Shown here: positions 46,360-56,021 of the stretch, in pieces
Layout of the letters: every line of letters begins with the position of its first letter
Numbering within the stretch: the stretch's first letter is position 1
Source of the DNA: CAZADS01 sp964483985
GTDB taxonomy: Bacteria > Pseudomonadota > Alphaproteobacteria > Thalassobaculales > Thalassobaculaceae
Assembly (NCBI GenBank): GCA_964483985.1
Contig: CAZADS010000060.1
Location: 29,569 to 93,568 of the forward strand
Length of the DNA: 64,000 nucleotides
Direction: 5' to 3'
The notes under the pieces: model-generated
Seen by the model: only the letters and a program-made list of their open reading frames with translations
Databases searched by the model: none
What the model was told of the DNA's origin: nothing
Program-made: the position numbers and the translations under genes

Positions 46360-46534
46360 CGGTGACCTTGCCTTTCAAACTTTTAACTTTTTTAAATCTA
46401 CGGAAATTCAATTAGACATGTAATCTCTAAGGATAATATCTTAACTAGCTGGTATTAAAACATTTTCGATTATTTAAAATTCATAATACCCTTAATAGTT
46501 AATAAAAATCTTCAAATCCAGGAAAGACATTTGG

Positions 46535-46861
46535 TCAAGCTATCATGGTCTTGGATTTGTATAAGCCATCTTTAGGCCCTGTAAAAAGACTTCCAACTTC
46601 GGGATGGCCCACTGGTCCATTTTCACCGTCTTCAATGAGGTTTTGCTCGGAAACATAAGCCACGTAGTAATTTTCTGGATTTTCCGCAAGCAAATGATAA
46701 AAAGGCTGGTCTTTGCGCGGCCGTCGATCCATAGGAATAGACTGGTACCACTCCTCTGTATTGTCAAATTCTGGGTCAACATCAAATACAACCCCACGAA
46801 AATCATACACTCGGTGACGGACTATGGCACCAATGGTAAACTTTGACTCAACAATCTTCAT
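46535..46861 (-). CDS. hspQ: Heat shock protein HspQ (hemimethylated-DNA-binding YccV family)
   Basis: 108-aa protein of the HspQ/YccV family. It matches along its whole length: FTIGAIVRHRVYDFRGVVFDVDPEF, then the conserved QPFYHLLAEN and YVAYVSEQNLI blocks. In Escherichia coli HspQ is a Lon-linked specificity factor and binds hemimethylated DNA. ATG 46861 is preferred to the GTG one codon before. Stands alone between the amidohydrolase and the plus-strand epimerase gene; a housekeeping gene within catabolic surroundings. Confidence 0.93.
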   Translation of the reverse strand: MKIVESKFTIGAIVRHRVYDFRGVVFDVDPEFDNTEEWYQSIPMDRRPRKDQPFYHLLAENPENYYVAYVSEQNLIEDGENGPVGHPEVGSLFTGPKDGLYKSKTMIA

Positions 46862-46996
46862 CACAGTCTCGAAGTATTAAAGTTGCAAATTTTAGTATAT
46901 TAGACTGAGACACAATACATCCATTCCAATTACTACCATATTTATTAGCATATCAAATGCTATATACAATAGTATTGAATTTTAGGAGCAGTCAAA

Positions 46997-47827
46997 ATGT
47001 TAGATGAAAGTCTCTTATCAATAAATCAAGTTACTACGCGTGAGCAGTGGTCGTTACGCCAAGCCGTCGAAGGATACGCTCGACAAGGAGTTCACGGCAT
47101 AGCTGTTTGGAGAGATAAGATGCAGCAAGGCGGTGGAGTTAAGGAAGCCGTCCGTTTGTTAAAAGACCATTCTATGCAAGTTTCTGGATTTTGTGTTGCG
47201 GGAATTTTGACGGCACCCGATCCAAGTGATTTTAATAAAAGAATAGATGAAAATAAGAGGTTAATCGAAGAGGCAGCAGCCATTGAAGCCAAGGCTATCA
47301 CATGTATAGCTGGTGGGTTACCAGAAGGCTCAAAAGACCTCATGGCTGCTCGGGAAAGGGCGCTTGAAGGGCTGTCTATTTTGCTACCAGAAGCGAAAGC
47401 AGCTGGCGTGACGCTTGCTCTGGAGCCATTGCACCCAATGACAGCAGCTACTCGGTCAATTTTAACAACCATGAAGGAGGCGAACGATTGGTGCGATTTA
47501 TTAGGCGACGGTCCTGAGTTAGGCATTGCCGTCGACGTTTATCATTTATGGTGGGATCCTGAATTAGAATCCCAAATTGCCAGAGCTGGAAAAAGAATAG
47601 CGGCTTTTCATATCTGCGATTGGCTTATGGACACCCAGGACCTACGATTGGATCGAGGCATGATGGGCGACGGAGTTATTGACATTAAAAAAATTCGAGG
47701 ATGGGTGGAAGCAGCCGGTTACACTGGGCAAAGAGAAGTAGAAATTTTTTCTGAAAGAAATTGGTGGAAAAAGCCGGGGGAAGAGGTAGTCCGGATCATT
47801 AAGGAAAGGTACCAAACAGCCGTATGA
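46997..47827 (+). CDS. Sugar phosphate isomerase/epimerase-family TIM barrel
   Basis: 276-aa xylose-isomerase-like TIM barrel. Metal and catalytic residues can be followed along the barrel: Glu in LALEPLHP (about residue 142), Asp in IAVDVYHLWW, His in AAFHICDW and Glu in REVEIFSE at the end. AGGAG is 9 bases before the ATG. IolE/hydroxypyruvate isomerase and ketose 3-epimerase are related activities. It converges with the AGE-family epimerase gene, and glycerol kinase and a Gfo/Idh/MocA dehydrogenase follow, suggesting sugar or polyol metabolism. Confidence 0.87.
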   Translation: MLDESLLSINQVTTREQWSLRQAVEGYARQGVHGIAVWRDKMQQGGGVKEAVRLLKDHSMQVSGFCVAGILTAPDPSDFNKRIDENKRLIEEAAAIEAKAITCIAGGLPEGSKDLMAARERALEGLSILLPEAKAAGVTLALEPLHPMTAATRSILTTMKEANDWCDLLGDGPELGIAVDVYHLWWDPELESQIARAGKRIAAFHICDWLMDTQDLRLDRGMMGDGVIDIKKIRGWVEAAGYTGQREVEIFSERNWWKKPGEEVVRIIKERYQTAV

Positions 47828-47836
47828 TAAGCTTCT

Positions 47837-49003
47837 TTATATAAATTTTTTAGTAAAATTTTGATGTTTAAGTTCCTGGAGTGCCATAGTTATATGATAT
47901 CCGGAGCTTAAGGGCATGGTAGAATCGGCCACCGACCAATCGGAGTTGTATTTTTCAATCCAATGCCCATTCGGCAATAAATACTTTTCAAGCAATAGTT
48001 CCATTGAGGTCGCTAGACTTGGAGTTAAATCAACGTCGGGAAAAACTGTCAAAGACTTAATTAATTCAAGCAATGGCCAAAGTCTTTTTGTATGCAAACT
48101 AGCACTTAAGTCATAAATGTTGATTTGGTCAAAGACGCCCATCAAATCTTGATCCCATCCGAATTGGCATCCAAATTTTAATAAAGCTTTTCCTTTTTCT
48201 CTCTGTCTGGGATCGTTAAACACAAGAGAATACCAATTTAACAACCAAGACCACTCAAAATGATGCCCTGGCTCCACTAAATGACCAATATCAACTCTAG
48301 AACAAAATGTTTCATCCAGATGTTCAAGAACTAAAGACCTATCGAAATCCAAAAATTTTCCCTGGCATAATGTGAGTAATTCCAATAGTTGGGCACAATA
48401 TGTTTTATTGTCTAACGTTTCACTCAACGAGAGAAGAGATTCAAATAGATGCATATGAGGATTCTGACTGCGCCGATTCGTCGAAATATCCACGAAGTCG
48501 GCTGTTAATTCTTCGGAAAACGACTTGTCGTCTCGCTTAAATCGTTGCTTTATTACTTCAAAAGATTTGACGATCCATGGAATAGCTTCCGTCCGATCCA
48601 AAGCTTTAAAATACTTAGTCAAACCAAATAGGACAAACGCATGACTGTAGAGGGTTTTATTGGAGTCAGTGACTTCCCCGTCTAGTGATACTTTTGTAAA
48701 CCAGCCTCCATTCTTTTCATCCCAAAAATATTTAATCATGTAGGAAAATATATCGTCAGCCAATTCTTTATACTTAGTTTCCCCAATTTGGGTGCCCCAA
48801 ATAGCAAAAACATAGAGTTGTCTGGCGTGGACCATAACTCTTCGGTAATTTTCCTTAGTCGGGCTCCCGTTTGCGTCTAGACGTTCAATTATGCCTCCAT
48901 AACTCTTATCCCACCCCTGCTCAGCTAAGAACGGTAACGTCTTCCCAATAAATCGTTTTTCAAAAGTTTTTAATAGGTCGCAAGTTAATGGATCCGATAT
49001 CAC
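47837..49003 (-). CDS. AGE-family epimerase/isomerase
   Basis: 388-aa (alpha/alpha)6-barrel of the N-acylglucosamine 2-epimerase family, which also contains cellobiose 2-epimerase and mannose isomerase (YihS-like). Seen: RVMVHARQLYVFAIWG near residue 55, with the active-site Arg and His, NPHMHLFESLLSL near 180 (catalytic His), and VEPGHHFEWSWLLNW about 245. These are the three signature regions. It lacks any signal peptide. Opposite strand to, and 9 bases from, the TIM-barrel epimerase. Confidence 0.87.
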   Translation of the reverse strand: MISDPLTCDLLKTFEKRFIGKTLPFLAEQGWDKSYGGIIERLDANGSPTKENYRRVMVHARQLYVFAIWGTQIGETKYKELADDIFSYMIKYFWDEKNGGWFTKVSLDGEVTDSNKTLYSHAFVLFGLTKYFKALDRTEAIPWIVKSFEVIKQRFKRDDKSFSEELTADFVDISTNRRSQNPHMHLFESLLSLSETLDNKTYCAQLLELLTLCQGKFLDFDRSLVLEHLDETFCSRVDIGHLVEPGHHFEWSWLLNWYSLVFNDPRQREKGKALLKFGCQFGWDQDLMGVFDQINIYDLSASLHTKRLWPLLELIKSLTVFPDVDLTPSLATSMELLLEKYLLPNGHWIEKYNSDWSVADSTMPLSSGYHITMALQELKHQNFTKKFI

Positions 49004-49541
49004 TTAATTTCCTTTTGTGAATATGGTTCTATAGGCGTTTAATATTATATTTCAAAATTTTATAACTTGCCCTTTTCTACCTCCACAATCATAAAATAAA
49101 AATCTAGAAAAATTGAATAAAATTTAATTCTTCCACTATTTGCTAATAACTACGCCGCTTGTACCCATGATCCTTTAATTGAAACCCTTTATTTTCGTTT
49201 TAAAACCAATAATTAGAAGTGTTATCAAAATTACGAAGCGTTAAACAAATATACAAAGAATTTTAGACTTTTTTTTGTAGATTTGGCCAACTTGGCAACC
49301 GCTTTCATTGATAACCCCCGAACTGCTCTATGTCGAACGACCACCTAAAAAAAATTGAGGACTAGAAATCTTTAGAATTCTTTTCATCGGCTTAAATTTG
49401 GATTAACAATAATATTTTAAACACCACAGAATTCAAAAGTTTGACGCTTTACTAATTCCTAAACGAATATTTTTAAAATTGAAAATTTCCTGATTCTAAT
49501 AAAATGTTTTTCGTCTTATTCCAACCAGCTTGGAGTTAAAA
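49004..49541. promoter_or_regulatory. Divergent region upstream of glpK and the AGE epimerase
   Basis: About 540 very A+T-rich bases between divergent genes. It must contain the glpK promoter and that of the AGE-type epimerase. No RNA gene or coding frame with family resemblance was seen; GGAG lies 8 bases before the glpK ATG. No strong hairpin or repeat array was found. Confidence 0.35.
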
Positions 49542-51038
49542 ATGTCCAAGTATATTCTAGCTATAGATCAGGGCACGACGTCAACTAGGGCAATGTTGTT
49601 TGATGAGCATCTTTGTTTAACGTCTTCCGCTCAAAGGGCATTTAACCAATCTTTTCCGAAACCAGGTTGGGTAGAACATGATCCAAACGATCTTTGGCGT
49701 ACCTCCCTTCAGACTTGTTTGCAAGCAATAAAAAATGCACAAATTTCCCCGTGCGAGATCGTTGGAATTGGCATAGCTAATCAACGTGAAACCACACTTT
49801 TATGGAATAAGAAAACAGGTCTTCCAATTTATTCCGCTATCATATGGCAGGATCGACGGACAACGGAATTATGTCATAAATTAAAAAAAGATAATTTAGA
49901 GCCTTTGATCAAGGAAAAAACTGGTCTGTTACTTGATCCTTATTTCTCGGCAACAAAGATTGCCTGGATATTAGACAATATAGAGGGTGCCCGAGCTGCT
50001 GCTATAGCTGGGGAATTGGCTTTTGGCACGGTAGATAGTTATCTGATATACAAATTAACCGGCGGCAAAAAGCACGTGACAGATGCCACAAATGCCTCAC
50101 GAACTTTGCTGTATAATATCCATAATTCCAATTGGGACCAAGAGCTTTTAGATTTATTCCAAGTGCCAAAATCAATACTACCTGAAGTCATGGACTGTGC
50201 GGATAATTTTGGTGCCGCTGACCCCGGATTATTCGGCTTCTCAATACCTATTAGTGGTGTTGCCGGCGACCAACAAGCCGCCGCTATTGGCCAGGCATGT
50301 TTTAAGCCAGGAATGCTTAAATCAACCTATGGAACAGGTTGTTTTGCGCTACTTAATACCGGGAAAAAAGCAATTCGTTCCCAACATAGCCTGCTAACCA
50401 CAATCGCCTACAGTTTGGAAGGCAATATAACCTATGCCCTTGAAGGTTCGATATTTGTTGCCGGCGCCACTATCCAGTGGCTTTGTGAAAACCTAGGGAT
50501 TATTGACACAGCATCGCAGAGTGAACAATTTGCGGCTGAATCCGATCCTTCGCAACCGATATATATTGTTCCGGCATTCACTGGATTAGGAGCACCTTAC
50601 TGGGATCCACAAGCACGCGGTGCAATCTATGGATTAACCAGGGAAACCGGACCTAAAGAGCTTGCTCGAGCTGCCTTAGAATCCGTAGGTTACCAAACTC
50701 AGGATCTACTACAAGCCATGAAATTAGATTGGAATAATAAAGATGATACTCAAACAATATTACGGGTAGATGGGGGCATGGTGAAAAATGATTGGATGAT
50801 GCAGTTTCTAGCGGATATTCTAGATGCTCCTGTAGAACGTCCTAAGTCATTAGAAACTACAGCTATAGGCGCCGCATATCTTGCCGGTTATCAACACGCT
50901 TTCTATCCAAATTTAACTGATTTCGGTCAACATTGGGAACGTGATAAACGATTCGAACCTATGATAAAAAATGAAGATCGAATCCAAAAATACAATGGGT
51001 GGAAGATGGCTGTAGCCAGAACGTTATCAGCAAGCTAA
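49542..51038 (+). CDS. glpK: Glycerol kinase GlpK
   Basis: FGGY-family kinase (498 aa) phosphorylating glycerol to glycerol 3-phosphate. The N-terminal MSKYILAIDQGTTSTRAML phosphate motif, NQRETTLLWNKKTG, the glycerol-contact WQDRRT, and VAGDQQAAAIGQACFKPG plus YGTGCFALLNTG are diagnostic for glpK over other FGGY kinases. ATG 49542 is chosen (GGAG upstream); a TTG 4 codons earlier is possible. glpF, glpD and the usual regulator are absent. A Gfo/Idh/MocA gene follows at 42 bases. Confidence 0.95.
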   Translation: MSKYILAIDQGTTSTRAMLFDEHLCLTSSAQRAFNQSFPKPGWVEHDPNDLWRTSLQTCLQAIKNAQISPCEIVGIGIANQRETTLLWNKKTGLPIYSAIIWQDRRTTELCHKLKKDNLEPLIKEKTGLLLDPYFSATKIAWILDNIEGARAAAIAGELAFGTVDSYLIYKLTGGKKHVTDATNASRTLLYNIHNSNWDQELLDLFQVPKSILPEVMDCADNFGAADPGLFGFSIPISGVAGDQQAAAIGQACFKPGMLKSTYGTGCFALLNTGKKAIRSQHSLLTTIAYSLEGNITYALEGSIFVAGATIQWLCENLGIIDTASQSEQFAAESDPSQPIYIVPAFTGLGAPYWDPQARGAIYGLTRETGPKELARAALESVGYQTQDLLQAMKLDWNNKDDTQTILRVDGGMVKNDWMMQFLADILDAPVERPKSLETTAIGAAYLAGYQHAFYPNLTDFGQHWERDKRFEPMIKNEDRIQKYNGWKMAVARTLSAS

Positions 51039-51079
51039 AGATGTTGCCCCGTAAGGCGGGTAGTGAAAGGAAAAACCAG

Positions 51080-52126
51080 ATGGCCAAAACCAAAATAGCC
51101 ATAGCCGGCTTAGGAGTTATAGGGAGAAAGCATGCCTCAGCTATGAGTTCTAGCCCGACGTGCGAATTAACAGCCGTTGTAGATTCAGACCCAGATGTTA
51201 CCAAACTCGCACATAATCAAGGCGTAACATATCACGATAGTCTAGATGAAATGTTTGAACAAACTCCCGTCGACGCTGTAATTATTTCTACGCCTAACGC
51301 CCTCCATGCCGCCCAAGGAATTAAATGCGTCGAACGTGGCCTTAATGTTCTTGTAGAGAAGCCTTTTGCAACCTCGGTTGAAGAAGCTCGCTCTTTGATA
51401 AAGGCTGCAGAAGAAAACAAAGTTCAGATTCTCGTTGGTCATTACCGGAGATTTAACTCTCAAGTTATTAGGGCAAAAGATATAATTGCATCAGGCAGAA
51501 TTGGAAAGCTAATTGGCGTATCCGCTATTTGGGCGATGAAAAAGCATGACGAATATTACTCAATACCCTGGCGAACCGAATCAGGCGGTGGGCCTATATT
51601 AACTAACTTAATACACGACATAGACTGTTTGCGATGGATCTGTGGAGAAATTGAATCTGTTACTTCACAAACATCCAATAACGTCCGTGGGAATAATGTT
51701 GAAGATACCGCCGCTATTTCTTTAAAATTTCATAATGGAGCACTTGGTACAATTCTATTGTCCGATGCCGCCCCGTCACCGTGGGCTTTCGAAGCATCTA
51801 CATCGGAAAACCCAGATTTTTTTCATATGGATGACTGTTGCTATAGGTTTATGGGAACAGACGGAGCTCTGGATTTTCCTCTGATGCGATCTTGGCTATT
51901 TCCCGATGCAACAAAACGTTCGTGGGAACACCCAATGGTTAAAACACATCAACCTACTGGTCCAGGCGATCCACTTGCTGCTCAAATCGAACATTTAGGC
52001 CGAGTTGCACGGGGTGAGGAAACTCCGCGGACAACAGGTCTGGATGGAGCTCAAACTTTAGCCGCAACACTGGCGGTTACCAAAGCTTCTATTAGTGGCA
52101 ATCTTGTGTTTGTTGATAAGGTTTAA
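51080..52126 (+). CDS. Gfo/Idh/MocA-family oxidoreductase
   Basis: 348-aa NAD(P)-dependent sugar or polyol dehydrogenase. Rossmann motif IAGLGVIGRKHA at residues 7-18, the catalytic Lys in VEKPFATS (EKP motif) and a C-terminal domain with TNLIHDIDCLRWI, where Asp and His of the DxxH pair sit. AAAGGA is 9 bases before the ATG; the frame is open to 50999, inside glpK, but the extra piece is non-homologous. Part of a plus-strand transcript glpK, this gene, enoyl-CoA hydratase, SDR. Confidence 0.9.
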   Translation: MAKTKIAIAGLGVIGRKHASAMSSSPTCELTAVVDSDPDVTKLAHNQGVTYHDSLDEMFEQTPVDAVIISTPNALHAAQGIKCVERGLNVLVEKPFATSVEEARSLIKAAEENKVQILVGHYRRFNSQVIRAKDIIASGRIGKLIGVSAIWAMKKHDEYYSIPWRTESGGGPILTNLIHDIDCLRWICGEIESVTSQTSNNVRGNNVEDTAAISLKFHNGALGTILLSDAAPSPWAFEASTSENPDFFHMDDCCYRFMGTDGALDFPLMRSWLFPDATKRSWEHPMVKTHQPTGPGDPLAAQIEHLGRVARGEETPRTTGLDGAQTLAATLAVTKASISGNLVFVDKV

Positions 52127-52137
52127 GGAGGATAGCT

Positions 52138-52920
52138 GTGCATCATGCTTTCAAATATTGTTCTGTGAATAAGGATGGAAAAGTGATTTGGATTACTATC
52201 CAACGCCCAGAAGTTTTAAACGCGCTTCACTATCCAGCCCACGCCGAATTAGAAGAAGTATTTGATCGATTTTCTGAAGACACTGATGCGTGGGTAGCAG
52301 TTATTACTGGTAGCGGAGATCGTTCGTTTTGTGCCGGTTCAGACCTTAAATATATTTCTGCGACAAATGATGGAACCATTCCAACACATGGATTTGCGGG
52401 AATCACACATCGCCCCAATTTGAATAAACCTGTTATAGCATGTGTAAATGGCCTTGCGGTGGGAGGCGGATTTGAAATTGTTTTAGCATGCGATTTAGTT
52501 GTTACTGCCGAACATGCTAAATTTGGCTTTCCTGAACCAAAAGTAGGTTTAGCACCGGTTGGAGGGGGCGGAATGCATCGACTTGCACGGCAAATTTCCC
52601 TCAAGAAAGCTATGGAATTACTCTTAACCGGTCGTCTGATTACTGCCGATGAAGCGATATCACTGGGATTAGTTTACAAATCAGTCCAACTAAAAGATTT
52701 AATAAAAGTTACAGAAGACTTAATTGGGCTCATTCTAAAAGGCGCACCACTAGCAATACGAGCTACTAAACAAGCGACTATGGATGGACTGCAAGTATCG
52801 TTGCAAGAGGCCCTTAGTTCGAAACATCCCGACATAATAATTATGGAAACCAGCAACGATGCAAAAGAAGGTCCCCTCGCCTTTTCTCAAAAAAGGCCGC
52901 CCCAATGGACAGCAACCTAA
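52138..52920 (+). CDS. Enoyl-CoA hydratase/isomerase (CaiD-like crotonase)
   Basis: 260-aa crotonase with both catalytic Glu residues in place: Glu113 in GGGFE and Glu133 in FPEPKVGL, the 20-residue spacing of true hydratases and of carnitinyl-CoA dehydratase CaiD. Oxyanion residues are in CAGSDLKYI and LAVGGGFE. Start is GTG 52138 with a near-perfect AAGGAGG six bases before it. Eleven bases after the dehydrogenase gene and overlapping or touching the SDR, so it belongs to the same operon. Confidence 0.9.
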   Translation: MHHAFKYCSVNKDGKVIWITIQRPEVLNALHYPAHAELEEVFDRFSEDTDAWVAVITGSGDRSFCAGSDLKYISATNDGTIPTHGFAGITHRPNLNKPVIACVNGLAVGGGFEIVLACDLVVTAEHAKFGFPEPKVGLAPVGGGGMHRLARQISLKKAMELLLTGRLITADEAISLGLVYKSVQLKDLIKVTEDLIGLILKGAPLAIRATKQATMDGLQVSLQEALSSKHPDIIIMETSNDAKEGPLAFSQKRPPQWTAT

Positions 52921-52940
52921 CAAGAGGATTAACAAGATCT

Positions 52941-53666
52941 ATGCAAGAACTTCACCAGAACCTAGCAATTATTACCGGCGCAGCTCGAGGTATAGGGCTG
53001 GCTATTTCGCTACGGTTAAAGGAATTAGGTGCCAACGTCGTTTGTTGGGATTTAAAGAGCTCATCAGCGCCTCGGACGTTATTCACTGGAATTGAAGATG
53101 TTGATGTTACTAGTTTAACATCAATTGAAACAGCGTTTGAGCGAACCATAAAAGCCCATGGGCCACCAAAAATCTTAGTCAACAATGCAGGCGTGAATGG
53201 TCCCACCCTTACAATCGATAAATATTCAGAAACTGATTGGCGAAAAGTAATTGATGTAGACCTTACTGGTGTTTTTCTTTGTTGCAAAGTCGTTGTTCCC
53301 AGTATGATTAAACAAAAATATGGACGAGTTATAAATATTGCCTCAATAGCAGGAAAAGAGGGCAACGCTCGCGCGATTGGCTACTCAGCAGCTAAGGCTG
53401 GCGTAATTGGACTTACAAAAGCCCTTTCAAAAGAAGTAATAAAGTCTGGTGTTCTGGTAAATGCAGTTGCTCCAGCTATGGCTGAAACCGACCTTTTACG
53501 AGAGATGACTGACTCTTACATTCAGGATATAAAGTCACGTATGCCAATGGGGCGATTAGCGACTGTGGAGGAAATAGCAGATACTGTCGCGTGGATAGCT
53601 AATCCCCGATGTTCTTTTACCAGCGGACAGGTCTTTGATGTAACCGGAGGTCGTGCAACTCATTGA
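52941..53666 (+). CDS. SDR-family oxidoreductase (3-oxoacyl-ACP reductase-like)
   Basis: 241-aa classical SDR: TGAARGIGLAISLR, NNAGVNGP, Ser in NIASIAGKEG, Tyr/Lys in YSAAK. Asp after the second strand (CWDLKS) implies NAD(H). Start 52941 begins two codons before the first strand; its ribosome site GAGG is 13 bases away, so an upstream ATG at 52905 overlapping the hydratase remains possible. Last gene of the glpK operon-like run; likely oxidises a 3-hydroxy or polyol substrate. Confidence 0.86.
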   Translation: MQELHQNLAIITGAARGIGLAISLRLKELGANVVCWDLKSSSAPRTLFTGIEDVDVTSLTSIETAFERTIKAHGPPKILVNNAGVNGPTLTIDKYSETDWRKVIDVDLTGVFLCCKVVVPSMIKQKYGRVINIASIAGKEGNARAIGYSAAKAGVIGLTKALSKEVIKSGVLVNAVAPAMAETDLLREMTDSYIQDIKSRMPMGRLATVEEIADTVAWIANPRCSFTSGQVFDVTGGRATH

Positions 53667-53723
53667 TAGCGATTTGCTCTATTAGCTTATTCAACGAGAA
53701 ATCACTATACTACGATATTATTT

Positions 53724-55394
53724 TTAAAATCGACCACGATCTACAACTACACTCAATAAATTAGGCCCCGTTTTATTCGCCAAAGCGGTTTGCAATCCTG
53801 GAAGAAATTCCTCATGCTTAGTCACCCGGACCGCAGGGACACCAACTGATTCCGCCAACCCAACAAAATCAACATTAGGTTCCTTAAAATCCATTCCGAT
53901 AAAATTATCATTTCCATGAAAAGAGAAAAGTCTTTCTTTTATAATGCGGTAGCCACCGTTATCGCAAATGATGTAATTAATCGGAAGTTTTTGATTGGCG
54001 GCAGTCCAGAGAGCCTGAATAGAGTACATGGAACTACCATCGCCAATTATAGCCACAACTGGACGATCGGGATAAGCGGCTTGGATTCCACATGCCGCTG
54101 GGACCCCCCATCCTATACCTCCACTAGCCATTCCAAAAAGCGAGGTGGGATCACGGTAAGGAAGCAGAGAACTTAACTCCCTTGTACTTAAAATACCTTC
54201 ATCCACTATGATTGTATCGTTAGGCATATTATCAACTAGCTTCATAATCATCCAAGATGGATTAATAATGTTGGTTTTCACCTCTTCCTCAAGCTGAGTG
54301 CGTAATTTTTTTCTTTTTGCATTCCAGTTTTTATCGCTAAGGTTATTTAATTTTGTTTCAGCTCGCTTTAGCAGCGCATTTCCCCCTTTTTTAGAAATAA
54401 CAGGGTTAAGAACTCTCAAAGTTTGTTTTATATCTGCCCTCACTGCAATTTCTGTAGGAAAATTTTTTCCCATTTCCCAATCTCTTTGACCGATTTGGAC
54501 TACAGGCATACCATCAGGTAGTGGCTCAACAGGAGCCCAGACAGACATTCGCAAAACATCAGCACCCAGAACAATCAAAAGATCGTGAGGAGATAGTGTA
54601 TCGCGAACTTGCTGTTGATCTCGGGTCAATGCACCCATAAAAGTCGGATGCTCAGAAAGAAAATGAGCACCATATTGGACGGTTTGCTGATAAACTGGAG
54701 CACCTAAAAGGGCAGCAAATTCTGCGGCCTCTTCTAGGGCATGGTCCGTAGCCAGTTCATGCCCAGCAATAATAACTGGGTTTGACGCTGATAAAACTCG
54801 GTCTGCTACTCTTATAAGAGTGGATTCTACAGGCTGTACTTTGGTATCTACGCGGGTTCTCGCTCCTAATTCTAATGCATCCTCTTCATTTAAAATATCG
54901 CCCGGCAATGAAATAAAGACCGGGCCCATTGGTGGTGTCATTGCTATTTTAGCAGCACGGCGGACAATTCTAGGAAGATCTTGTAAACGTGGGACTTCAA
55001 CTGCCCATTTTACAAGCGGTTCCGCTATTGGCACCAATGGATCGTAGAGTAAAGGTTCTGTTAGACCATGCCCGAGTTCTTGCTGTCCTGCTGTTATTAT
55101 AATGGGAGTGTTTGAAAACTTCGCAGCATAAATTGCACCCATAGCATTTCCTAAACCGGGTGCAACATGGACATTACAAGCCGATAATCGACCGGATGCG
55201 CGAGAGTAACCTTCTGCCATATACACGACGAGAGATTCTTGCATGCTCATCATATAATTTAAATCAGGATGTTCGGTAAGAGCATCCATAATAGGAAGTT
55301 CAGTTGTTCCAGGATTACCGAATAAATGGGTTACGCCCTCATCCTTGAGAAGCGCGAGAAATGCAGAACGCCCAGTAATGGTATTGAGACCCAT
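53724..55394 (-). CDS. ThDP-dependent enzyme, benzoylformate decarboxylase-like
   Basis: 556-aa thiamine diphosphate enzyme. The nearest match I can recall is benzoylformate decarboxylase (MdlC): FGNPGTTELP, QESLVVYMAEGYSRASG with cofactor-activating Glu53, NVHVAPGLGNAMGA with His76, TAGQQ, and the ThDP/Mg motif GDGSSMYSIQALWTAA near residue 460. But MdlC Ser26 is Thr30 here, and the His281 region (GADVLRMSVWAP) has no His, so the substrate or reaction may differ (oxalyl-CoA, phenylpyruvate or acetolactate synthase-like cannot be excluded). AGGAG precedes the ATG. Confidence 0.82.
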   Translation of the reverse strand: MGLNTITGRSAFLALLKDEGVTHLFGNPGTTELPIMDALTEHPDLNYMMSMQESLVVYMAEGYSRASGRLSACNVHVAPGLGNAMGAIYAAKFSNTPIIITAGQQELGHGLTEPLLYDPLVPIAEPLVKWAVEVPRLQDLPRIVRRAAKIAMTPPMGPVFISLPGDILNEEDALELGARTRVDTKVQPVESTLIRVADRVLSASNPVIIAGHELATDHALEEAAEFAALLGAPVYQQTVQYGAHFLSEHPTFMGALTRDQQQVRDTLSPHDLLIVLGADVLRMSVWAPVEPLPDGMPVVQIGQRDWEMGKNFPTEIAVRADIKQTLRVLNPVISKKGGNALLKRAETKLNNLSDKNWNAKRKKLRTQLEEEVKTNIINPSWMIMKLVDNMPNDTIIVDEGILSTRELSSLLPYRDPTSLFGMASGGIGWGVPAACGIQAAYPDRPVVAIIGDGSSMYSIQALWTAANQKLPINYIICDNGGYRIIKERLFSFHGNDNFIGMDFKEPNVDFVGLAESVGVPAVRVTKHEEFLPGLQTALANKTGPNLLSVVVDRGRF

Positions 55395-55619
55395 AAAATG
55401 CTCCTAAAAAAAAAGGGATCATACACTTATGATAAATTATCCTGCTGTGCATGTCATAAATGCATAGATCACCTAACTCAGGAATCTTAAATGAGATGGC
55501 TAAAGATTTTATGTATAAAGTTTATAGAGAAGAAACTGAGACAGCACTGAAAAAATAACGTTAATAATTATATCAGAAAATTGGATGTTGAGTAAAATTT
55601 AAACAATGGTAACAAAGCT

Positions 55620-56021
55620 ATGATAAAAAGAATTAGTCTTTCATAGCGTAAGGCTGGATTAACCGTTGACCAATTCAATCAACACTGGAAAGAAATATAC
55701 GCTCCTCTCGCATATAAAGTGCCTAATATCCGAAGATACGTTCAAAACTAAATATCAGTGGAAAGTGTCCGTAGCGATATCTTAGATATAGATATCGAGA
55801 TCGACGGGATCGCAGAACTTTGGTGGGAAAACGCGGAAACAATGAGGACCTCTATACAATCGCCCGAGGAAAAAGCAATGTTTGCCGACGGGGCATTGTT
55901 TATTGATAAAATCAAAACATATCTTATTGGTGAAAAAATAATCATAAAAAACTTAAAATTGGTTTTTATAACTAATACTTCGATATCACTTTATCGGAAA
56001 ACGATTGAAAATTTTGTCTAG
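55620..56021 (+). pseudogene. Broken EthD-domain gene with two in-frame stops
   Basis: Reading one frame from ATG 55620 through to 56021 gives a full EthD-type domain interrupted by TAG at 55644-55646 and TAA at 55749-55751. Before and after the stops the sequence stays EthD-like: RKAGLTVDQFNQHWKEIYA with the expected HWxxxHAP-type region, then VPNIRRYVQN, and after the second stop DGIAELWWENAETMRTSIQS and EEKAMFADGALFIDK, the classic second half. No frameshift is needed. The 3' end beyond about 55970 is antisense to the LLM gene. No strong ribosome site. An intact relative lies at 2706. Confidence 0.75.

Noticed and set aside
55758..56021. An 87-codon independent gene starting at GTG 55758
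   Set aside because: It begins in mid-domain just after a stop and is better explained as the second half of the broken EthD gene.
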